Shown: positions 10,345-20,500 of the stretch, piece by piece
How the letters are laid out: each line of letters opens with the position of its first letter
Position numbering within the stretch: position 1 is the stretch's first letter
Origin: Gymnothorax reevesii
Taxonomy: Eukaryota > Chordata > Actinopteri > Anguilliformes > Muraenidae
Assembly (NCBI GenBank): GCA_029721435.1
Contig: CM056592.1
Span: 38,637,611-38,701,610, forward strand
DNA length: 64,000 nucleotides
Reading direction: 5' to 3'
Program-made: the position numbers and the translations under genes
Notes under the pieces: generated by a model
The model's input: only the letters and a program-made list of their open reading frames with translations
Database searches by the model: none
Told to the model about the DNA's origin: nothing

Positions 10345-12420
10345 TTTGGAAAATAATTAAGGGAGGTAGATTTGGTAATACGGGTAGATTTACAGATCAA
10401 ATTTCATGTCAAAAGTAGTTTGAACACTTTAAATCTCTCTTATGTACTGACACTAATCCTAATCCTCAAGATACGCAGGAATCCGACACTGATCACTCAG
10501 CCAAACACGCCACTGACACTCTCAATAAACCTATCACTGAACAAGAAGTACTATCACACATTAAAAGTTTACCAAAGAACAAAGCCCCAGGGCCTGATGG
10601 AATTTCTCATGAGTTCCTGAAAGCTTCTAGTAATATTCTTGCTCCTACTCTTACCAAACTTTTTAACAGAACATTTTTCAGAGGTAAATTCCCACATTCG
10701 TGGGGAAATAGTATAATTTGCCCATTTCACAAATCTGGGGACAAATCGGACACAAATAATTATTGAGAAATTTCCCTCATTGACGCACTTTGTAAAGTTT
10801 TCTCTTCTATTCTAAATGAAAGGCTACAAGAGTGGTGTGAAATTAATAGTTTCCTTAGTGAGGCTCAAGCTGGCTTTAGAGCTGGATACTCAACTGTTGA
10901 CCATATATTTACTCTACAAGCTATCGCTACTAAGTACTCATGTAAAAAGAAAGGAAGATTTTATTGTCTGTGTATTGACTTTTCCAAAACGTTTGACACC
11001 TTAAAGCATGATGTACTTTTAGAATCAGTTAAAAAAGCTGGTATTACAGGTCCTTTCTATAATGTATTAGCATCAATGTATAGAAAATTATCAGCTTGTG
11101 TTAGAACAGCAGATGGTTTATCGCAAGCATTTAACTGTAATGTTGGCACCTGCCAAGGCTGTGTATTGAGCCCTCAAATATTTATTATTTTTATCAACAA
11201 TTTGAATACATTTATAGAAGAGGCAGGTGGTAAGGGTGTCTTTATTTCACCACAATGCGAACAATCTATTTGCACTTTTGTTTGCTGATGATGTTTCAGC
11301 ACTATCAGACAGCAGTGTGCAATTGCAAAAGGAAATTAATGCTTTAGAGTTGTTTTGTGAAAACACTGGTATGAAAGTAAATTTGAATAAGACCAAAGTT
11401 ATAGTTTTTCAACAGGGTGGTTACTTGCGGTCTTATTAAAAGTGGATGTATAATGGTGAGCCCATTGAAACAGTTTTTTTGTACAGCTATTTGGGTTTAA
11501 CTTTTGCACCCAAGCTTGTGTGGAGTAAGGCACAATCCCCACAATCAAGCCAATAGAGCAATTCTAGCTATTAATTCCTTTCAAAGGAAAGTTGGTAATA
11601 TACCATGTTCAGATCTCTTCAAAATTTTTGATAGAATGGTAACTCCCATTTTATGCTATGGTTCTGAAATTTGGGGTGCCTCTTACGGCAAAACTATTGA
11701 ATCTGTTCATACTTCTTTGTGTAAGTTCTACCTAAAGGTTAATAAATCTCGATGCTCAAGTATGGATCTAGAGGAGTGTGGGAGATAGCCTTTGCAGCAT
11801 GTATATTTGACTAGAGTTGTTAAGTATTGGTGTAAACTATTACAACTTGAGCCCCATAGATCACCTTCTCGATGCTATAACATGCTTAAGTCTTTAGATG
11901 ACATGGGGCGAGTTACTTGGGCCACGGAGGTGAAAAAAAATATTATTTAAGTATGGATTTGGTTATGTGTGGCTTTGCAAGGATGTTGGTGATTCCAAAG
12001 TATTTATTAATCACTTAAAGCTTAGACTTGGAGATAATTTACGGCAACCGTGGTTTCTTCTGTAAGCTCTTCCTCTAAATGTGACCTTTACAAGCATTTG
12101 AAATCTTTGTTTAATGTTGAAAGATATCTATGCTACTCACTGCCTATTCATTTAAGAGTCACCCTTGCTAGATTTAGATGCCCTAATTTCAAAATTGCCT
12201 CAGAAACTGGTAGATACATAAAAATTGATCGTGATCTCAGATTTTGTACACACTTTAGTAATAAGGGTGTGAATGAGGTTGAAGATGAGTGTCATGTATT
12301 CTTTAACTGTAGTTTATAGTCTGAATTGAGCCAAACTTGTTATTTAAATAACTTGTTATTTCATGAACGAATTTTGGGCCTTTGGCCTTTTACTGAATAC
12401 ATCTGTCTGTCTGTCTGTCA
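10345..12420 (+). mobile_element. Non-LTR retrotransposon (LINE) reverse transcriptase, degenerate
   Basis: The ORF2 reverse transcriptase domain is readable in order. A pre-RT segment (TLNKPITEQEVLSHIKSLPK) leads into NKAPGPDGISHEFLKAS (10580-10630). It continues with AGFRAGYSTVDHIFTLQAI (10870-10925), the first catalytic Asp block CIDFSKTFDTLKHD (10972-11010) and the GTCQGCVLSPQIF block (11145-11180). The FADDVSALSDS motif near 11285 stands in place of the usual YADD. The C-terminal tail includes DECHVFFNCSL (12285-12318). A TGA near 10765 and a frameshift near 11240-11280 disrupt the ORF, and more stops follow after 11440. There is no endonuclease domain, so the copy is 5'-truncated or inverted. 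It ends in a short (CTGT)n tail at about 12405-12420. I cannot fix the clade. Confidence 0.85.
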
Positions 12421-12536
12421 TTTATTGAATATTGAAGAATCAGAGGGCACCGAAATAGACAGGTAACTCACACCTATTTTGTGTTTATATTGTAAGAAAA
12501 AAATTAAGACCTTCCAGCTTATGTGCAGCAATTTTT

Positions 12537-13468
12537 ACCTCCGCCAAGGAGGTTATGTTTTTGCCTGGGTTTGTTTGTTTGTCTGTTGGTTTCCAAAATA
12601 ACTCAAAAAGTAATGGACAGATTTTAATGAAATTTTCTGGGATTGTACAGATTGGTATAAGGAAGAAATGATTAGATTTTGGAAGTGATCCGGATCTCCG
12701 TCTGGATCCAGGAATTTTTTAAAGGATTCTTTAACATTGGGAGATTGGGCCATTTTCGACATTTATGCATATAACTCCACCAAAAATGGTCAGGGCACTT
12801 AGAAAAAAAAATACAGGACAAGTTTTGAACATGTTCTACGATATATCAAAGACTGATCCTGAAAATTGAATAATTCTGGATACTATGATCCAGAATATGA
12901 AAGTAGGGGACCTTCGGAATTTTCATTATAGGAAGAGAACAAATGAAGCTAAAAACATACGACAAACACCATTATATAGCCAAGATATTGCAGAATTAGG
13001 AAAGTGTCACCGGATTTACTGTATCTTCAAAAGCCAGGGATCTAGATCCAGAAGAAAACCACCATTACGGAAAATTTGATTTTCGTGAATAACTACTGAA
13101 CTAATATTGATATCACTATGAATCCAGTTGCTAATAATATGTTTTCTTGGTCAGGGAATCTGAAAAAAAGATCAAATAAATGTAGGACTAATATTTATGT
13201 GTAAATCACAACATGAGGGGAAATGTTGCATCATAAGAAAAATAAAACAAATGAAGCTAGAAACATGCAACAGACATCTTTAAACAGCCAAGACGCTGTG
13301 GAACTAATATTGATATAGCATTATGAATCAATTTGCCATGTTTTCATGGACAAGGAATCTATAAATGAAGATAAAATAAATGTTAGACTAATATCTATGG
13401 TGGAAGTCGCAATATGGAGGGAAATGTGCTTGGCGGAGGTCTGCGCTCTCCGAGTGCTTTTCTAGTTC
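12537..13468. mobile_element. Non-coding DNA element with CCTCCGCCAAG inverted ends
   Basis: It begins ACCTCCGCCAAGGAGGTTAT and ends CTTGGCGGAGGTCTGCGCTC followed by TCCGAGTGCTTTTCTAGTT, so the termini share inverted CCTCCGCCAAG. The interior is AT-rich with no coding frame. The phrase around both ends recurs widely in fish genomes as I recall. It is probably a non-autonomous DNA transposon. Confidence 0.6.
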
Positions 13469-13729
13469 AATTACTTATATCAGTAAATACATAAGACCTT
13501 CTGCATTTACTTGTATTGCAACATCATAAACACAATATGGACATGGGGATATTATTCCCCATGGCAGGCATTTATTTCTCTCATGATGCGAAGTTAAAGG
13601 CCTAAAAAAAATCTGAATAATTAAGACAAACTAACAGCTCAATAGAATTCTGGGGTTGCATTTGCGGTTGCAATGAAGATGAGAATACACAGTGGTCCCC
13701 CGGGACCGAGTCTGAGAACTAGCAACTGT

Positions 13730-14336
13730 ACAAATAAATCAATCCCCAAACCAACCCATTGGATGGCGGTAGGCTGAAACGTGAAAAGCATCGCCATAAA
13801 CGCTTATTCCCTGCTGTTGTGCGCAGTCATAAAGTGACCATGCCACCCTCAATGTTCTAGAATGTGCTTTCAGGGTTGTATTACTGGTGCTGAGAAGCCA
13901 TAGCTGCGTTTGAAGAATGGTATGCTACTACTTCCTCGGGTTGCTCGGGTTACTGCACACTTGCCAGTCGCCTGTGAGCATCCTGCAGTTTTAATTTTCA
14001 TCACACTTTAAACAAAGGACTATGATACTCGTCAGAGTAAAAGCCATGCTTGTCGCCCCGCCAAATCTGAGTTACATCTAATGCATGTTCGGCGCATACT
14101 GGCTTCTTACGCAAGTGTATTCGAAGTGTATTGCTTTAAGTAGTGACGTCACTGCGTCGGTGCAGGGACACGTCGGTGAGCAAATGCACTGACAAGGGTT
14201 AACGTCAAATGAAGTTCAAAATGTAGTTAAAGAAATTGACTGGACAACATACGATCCAAGACGACGCATTTCGCCGAAATTTGCAAGTAGCAGTGACTCA
14301 GCAGTCCTCCACTCAAAATACCGAAAACACATAAGG
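13730..14336. promoter_or_regulatory. 5' flank of SPATA20; no specific element resolved
   Basis: About 600 bp between the repeat cluster and the first SPATA20 coding exon. It is less AT-rich than its surroundings and has scattered CpGs (TGACGTCACTGCGTCGG near 14143, ACGACGCATTTCGCC near 14261). The TGACGTCA at about 14143-14150 is a perfect palindromic CRE-type octamer. No TATA box is obvious. By position this should hold the promoter and 5' UTR; that is inference. Confidence 0.4.
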
Positions 14337-14530
14337 ATGTTAAGACTGGCCTGGGTACGGGTCCAGTCGCAGTCAACTCACAGAGGTACAGTTAAGTCTG
14401 CCTTCACTTACGATTTATTCGGAACAGAAAGGACCAGAACATTAAAGCACTACAGCACTGGACACACGCCTGTCGCCCTTCGCAAGCGCCCATCAGATTT
14501 TAGACTCAGGACACCTCACAATCGTCTCAG
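14337..14530 (+). CDS. SPATA20: SPATA20 coding exon 1: presequence
   Basis: It opens at ATG 14337 with A at -3 and encodes [17 protein letters not shown] followed by an Arg/Lys-rich segment with almost no acidic residues, as in a mitochondrial targeting presequence. It ends CGT CTC AG before a GTAAAC donor (phase 2). Joining to the acceptor at 15499 keeps the frame into the conserved protein. The human protein also begins with a basic, non-conserved leader. The call rests on frame, composition and donor, not on residue homology. Confidence 0.7.
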
Positions 14531-17500
14531 GTAAACACTTCGCTGTCCATTGAGTAAAACGAAACGAGAATTGGTGTGTTAATAGCAGAATTGTTTAGAC
14601 TGCTGGCTGGGTATTTTACGTTTTGTCAATAATCAACATGACGAACGCCATATGTGACGTTACGTTTGCAGTACTTGTAAAACATTGCATAGGTAGAACT
14701 TCAGATGAGAATTAAACGATGCAACGAGTCGTTAACTGAAACCGTAACTGTTCCATTTGCAAGCTCAGAGCCAATGTTATTTCGCTCAGTATAGCTTATG
14801 AAGCTATTGTTAAATAATAAAGTCATATTTGGCAAGATCCTCCATGATTTCCTGAGTATTTGGGCTGCTGTCACAAATAATGCAGATTTTGTGGCGTTTT
14901 CTGCACTGATTAAATTGCTGCTCAAAGGCATTTGTGCATGGTCTCGGTGTTCTTACTTTGTGTACTTCCGGTGACTATATACCTTTCTCCTTCTTATGCA
15001 CCGCCTATTGAAGCGTGATTGGTAGTTGGAAAAGTCAGTAAATGTTGATGACCAATTAAAGTGAAGCTGTTACGGTTAGTTTGATCGCAGTCCGAGTGAC
15101 TTCGCCGTCACACCTTCTCAAGTTGGGGAAATGCCAAAGTTGGACATCTGCTGCATTAGTTTACGGACAGCTTTATTTCTGTCATTGGTCCTGCTGGATT
15201 AATGCTGAGATACGGTGAGTGAAAGAAACTACGCTTTTGATTTTATGTCGAATATGCCAATAATTATGTCAACGATCACTGGATCTGTAAGGGCTGGCAA
15301 TATATAGTCCATTAAAAAAAAAAAAAAAAGACTAAACAATGAATGGAAGGTTTGCTTTGGATTTTTTTTTTCTTCTGCTAATTGTTGTTTTTTAAATGTT
15401 ATCATAGATTTTTTTTACCCGATTATCTCCCCAGGAGTGTGTGCAGGAGCAGTTAGGTTTGTGACATGATCTTATGGTATGCTCGCACATTATCATTAGG
15501 AGGCACTGGAGCACCAGCATGGCATCTGGAAGCGAAGGGAAGGGCAGCTCACCAACTCCTGCTGCCAAACAGAGCAACCGCTTAGCCCAAGAAAGGTCCC
15601 CCTATCTTCTGCAGCATGCGTACAACCCTGTTGACTGGTGAGGCCATGCGGTATCGCCCAGTGTGTCAGTAAAGTCCTCTGCTTGTCCCACATGGGTCAA
15701 CCCACTCCTGACGTTTTTTTTTCCTTGCATTTACCAGGTATCCATGGGGACAGGAAGCGTTTGACAAGGCTAAGAATGAAAACAAGCCCATTTTCCTCTC
15801 AGGTTGTCTGTCTGTCTGAGAAATTTTAGCCACAAAATGAGCTCATTTCAAATTTGATGGGCGCTGCAGGTCTCAAAAAAGTTGGGACAGGGGCCTGTTT
15901 ACCATGGTGTACCATCCCGTCTTCTTTTTAACTCAGAGCAAAGGTGTCTGGGCATTGAGGTTCTTGAGTTTAGACAGTGGAATTTGATCCCACTCTTGTT
16001 TAGTACAGGCTTCCAGCTGCTGGAGAGTTTTGGGTCTCCTTTGACGGACTTTTCGTTTAATTTTCCTCCAAATGTTCTCAATCCGTGAAAGATCAGGACT
16101 GCAGGCAGGCCAGTTCAGCTCACTGACTCTTCTACTACAAAGCCATGCTGTTGTAATAGCTGCAGTATGTGGTTTTGTATTGTCCTGCTGAAATACACAA
16201 GGCCTTCCCTGGAATAGATGTCGTTTGGAGGGAAGCATATGTTGCTCTAAAACCTTTATATACCTTCCAGCATTCATTGTGCTTTTCAAAACATGCAAGT
16301 GACCCACACCATATACACTAATGCATCCACATACCATCAGAGATGCTGGATTTTGAACTGAACGCTGATAACAGGAGGGGTGTTTCTCGTCTTTAGCTGG
16401 AGGACATAACACCCATGATTTCCAACAAGAATATCAAATTTGGACCCGTCCACAGGACACTTTGCCACATTGTTACAGTCCATTTTAAATGAGCCTTGGC
16501 CCACAGAACACAGCGGCGCTTCTGGATCATGCTCAGCAATGGCTTCCTTTTTGCACGATAGAGTTTTAGGTGGCATCTGTGGATGGCACTGAGGGCTGTG
16601 TTTACAGACAGTGGTTTATAGAAGCATTCCTGGGCCCATTTAGTAATGTCAATGACAGAATCAAGCTGGTGAGTGATGCAGTGGCGTCTGAGGGCCCGAA
16701 GATCACGGGCATCCAGTGAAGGTCTTCGGCCTTGTCCCTTACGCACAGAGATTTTTCCAGTTTCTCTGAATCTTTTGATGATGTCATGCACTGTCTATGA
16801 TGAGACCTTCAAAGCCTTTGCAATTTGACGTTAAGGAATATTGACTTTAAAATATTCCACAATTTTTTTTACGCAAGCCTTCACAGGTTGGAGAGCCTCT
16901 TGCCACCTTTACTTCTGAGAGACTCAGCCTCTCTAAGACATCCCTTCTACAGCCAATCATGTTACACACCTGATGCCAGTCAACTTAATTACTCGCTAAA
17001 TGTTCTTTCAGCTGATTCTCTTATAAATCATTTGCTTTTTCAGCCCTTTTTCTGGGTGTGTCCCAACTTTTTTGAGACCTGCTGCAGCTACAAAATTTGA
17101 AATAAGCTCATATTTTATACATATTTTATACCATATATTTTTTTATTATAAATATCTGTTTTTGGGAATGAATGTAGAGTGATATGACACCACTCACTGT
17201 GAGTCATTCTCGCTGTAAATAATGAGTTTTGGCGTGATGACATTCCCTCCTTGGCTTCCATCACAGTGGGTTACTCCACCTGTCACTGGTGTCATGTGAT
17301 GGAGAGGGAATCGTTTGAGGATGCGGAGATCGGCAGAATACTCAGTGAGAACTTTGTCTGCATCAAGGTGGACAGGGAGGAGCGACCGGACGTGGACAAG
17401 GTGTACATGACATTTGTGCAGGTGAGCTCTGGGCCAGGTGTTATACTGCATGCTTTCAAGTAGCATTTATTTTTGAAATTCTTGGCATGTGCCAAATTTT

Positions 17501-20500
17501 GATTGAAATAACTCACATAACTTAAGTAGTACCTAACATACTGTACGTGCCATTGCATATCAAGCTATTTTCAGCAGGAACAGCATGGTCCGGCCCTATA
17601 TCTGTAGCTGTGAGTGAGTGAGTGAGAGAGTGAGAGAGTTAGTTAGTTATTTAGTTGGTGAGAGAGTTAGTTTGTGAGTATTGCTGCGTTCCAGACAACT
17701 CGGAGGTCGGATCGTTCCGACTTCCGACTTGAAAAAGTGCACTGGAACGGCCTCTGAAGTCGGAGCTCCGACTTGGAAACTCAGAGAAAAAAATCTACCC
17801 CGACTTCACAGAGATTGGTTCATGTTACGTCACACAAAAAAGGCAGCATCCACTGAACAGCCACACATGAACAAATAAAACATAAAATTAAATATATAAA
17901 GGCGTTTTACCTTACACGTCGTCTCACCGCATCTTCCTAATTTAAGTATGCCAGAAGGCTGAAGTTATCCGCGTTTAATTTTCTTGCCACTTGCAACGAG
18001 AACATTCGCTTGTCATTGACCGCTATTTTTTTTGTTAACGTCCGACACGGTACGTCTGGAACGCTCTGGTCGGAAGTCGGAGTTTTCAACACGGATAGAT
18101 CCGATCTCCGAGTTGTTTGGAACGCAGCATTAGTTAGTTACCTAGTTACACCATTGGTTGGCTGGCTGAGTGTTGTTTTGCCAATGGCTATTGGCCACAA
18201 TTTTGCATTGACGTTTGCATTGGTGACGAGCGCAAACAACAGAGGGGTTTGTTATGTTCTCACAGCTGGTCCTATTATACGGCTGCATTCGGCTCTTTTT
18301 CTGAATCGATTGGGGAGTGAACATTTATCAGATAATTTGAGGCCCATTAGTTGGACATTAATCTGAAAGTGGCGATGATGATGACAAGCGACAAAAGCTG
18401 GAAGTTTTATAAGGGAGGAAATGTGTAGAAGGATTATTTGCTCTCTCCCCTCCCAGGCGACTAGTGGGGGAGGAGGATGGCCAATGAGTGTCTGGCTTAC
18501 CCCTGACCTTCGACCTTTCATCGGGGGCACTTACTTCCCTCCGAGAGACTCCGGCTTCAGGCCTGGGTTCAAAACCATACTCATGCGCATTATCGAGCAG
18601 GTAGGCAACAGCTTGCTTTTCAGCTTTGGAAGAGTTAATTGACAAGAATTTTTGTGTCTGTTCAGTTTACTAGTAAAAAAAAATGCTTTTCTTACTGTCC
18701 AAAAGCATTTTGAAAAGCGAAGTATATAGTAATAGGATTGGCAACATGGATATTCATGCTTGTGTTCACGGAGTATGTTAGTATTCTCTAGTGTTGAGAT
18801 CTCGGCGTCCTTGCGTGTAGTTCGTATGACGTTGTGTTAATATCGTCAGGATTTTTTGAGTGTTCTCAGTTGTCTTTTGTGTTTATCGCTGTAATTCCCT
18901 GTGTGTTGTTAGTACGCTCTTGCGTTTTTATCACCATCGTGTTGACATCTGCGCGATTCCAGGTATACAGTATATTTAGCATGCTTGTTTTCATATCTTT
19001 ATGATTTCCTGAGTGTACTTATTATGTTACAGTGTTGATATCTCCATGATTTCTTGTATGTTCTTCAGATGGCCTTGTGTTGATATCTCTTTGATTCCCT
19101 CCTTATATTTAGTATTAACTTGTTTCGATATGTTCATCATTCTCCATATGTTGCTTGCATGCTCTTGCGTTGATATCTCCACAGATAGTATACACTTGTA
19201 CTGTTGTGTTAGCTTCTCAGTGTGTCTCGCAGTGCATACTTTTTGTCCCCCGCCGCCGTGGTGGCAGGCGGAGCGGGGGACGTAGTATTCAGCTCCGTCC
19301 GTCCGTCCGTCCGTTACGTCCCATTGGTTGTGAACGCGATTTACCAAGAACGGTTTGACCAATTCATCTTTGCCTTTAATGTGTATTGTTGCGATACGCC
19401 GACCTCAGTCGATTTCCACGTCCCCCCCCAGGGGACGTCTCTGTTGACGTCTCTGTGGTTTCCTCTGTGTCCTGTAGTGGCGTAATAACAAGGCAGCGCT
19501 GGAGTCGAGCGGTGAGCGCGTCATCGAAGCGCTGAAAAAGAGCAGCGCCATCGCGGCTGGTGCAGAGGACGCGCCCCCTCCGGCCATCACTGTCGCCAGG
19601 AGGTGCTTCCAGCAGCTTTCAAACACCTACGAGGAAGAGTACGGGGGCTTCAGTGAGAGACCCAAATTTCCCACTCCAGGTCAGCTGGTTTTCTGCCTTA
19701 TAACAGTGCAGCTGTCCGTAGAACCCCAAACAGACACAGAAAATCGCTTCGATCTATCTGCCTGTCTGTCCGTCTGACCATCCATCCAATCTTTGGTATC
19801 AGCGTCCCATTTCTTTTTACACTCTTAGTGTATCGTATCGGGTTACAGTCCAGGCCAGGAATCAAGTGCGGACGCAGACACGCAATACAACTGGAATTTA
19901 TTGGCAGCAGTGCAGCGATGGCGGGGACTGAACCCCGGAGAGAATGAGGAACAGGTCAGCGCTGGCGTAATCGGCGATGCTTGGATGCTGTCGCCGGCCA
20001 GCGGCTTCCGGTGTGCTGCCAGATGTTGAAGCGCTCGCCAGGGCTGGCCTGCCCACAAAGAGGAAGGCTGATGCTTGAGAGGAACTCGGCCCCGGCTTAC
20101 GGCTGGAAGCTTGTCCCTGACAAACTTGATTGAGCGAGTAGACTTAACAAGAACGTGGTTCCAATTCTGGACCCTGGTTAGGATTGGAAGCTTGTTCTTT
20201 AAAATTGGATTAAGATTGAATTGAGCAAGCTTGAACTCGGCCTCCAATCTTGGACCCAAATTAGGATTGGAAGCTTGTTCAAATTAACTAATCACAATAA
20301 CGGTTTCAAAAAAACTTTAGCTGTCAGTTGCACTAAGATGAAGAGAAAGATGTTTACTAACACACATGTGACTTGGATCTCGGCACGAATGTGACTTTAA
20401 GGTCCGGCAACAAGCACGCACTGGAAGTCTTAAATATGTCACTCATTAGAAAACGAGAGAGTAATGAGATTCAGCTGTGAGGGGAGACGCGCAAGACGTT

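Larger units (their letters stand above)
8751..13722. mobile_element. Inverted-repeat element split by later insertions
   Basis: The left end, 8751-8850 (AGTGGTTCTCGCGCTCAGTC then CTGGGGGACCACC), and the reverse complement of 13625-13722 (AGTTCTCAGACTCGGTCCCG then GGGGACCAC) align for about 100 bp, including AATGCAACCC(T/C)AGAATT. They therefore look like long terminal inverted repeats of one element. The ~4.8 kb between them is mostly other repeats: an uncertain one at 8860-9890, a LINE at 10050-12420 and a palindromic repeat at 12537-13468. The original internal sequence was probably short. Confidence 0.6.

Noticed and set aside
19843..20259. 138-codon minus-strand frame in intron 6
   Set aside because: No recognisable domain, no splice context, internal direct repeats; probably repeat-derived or chance.
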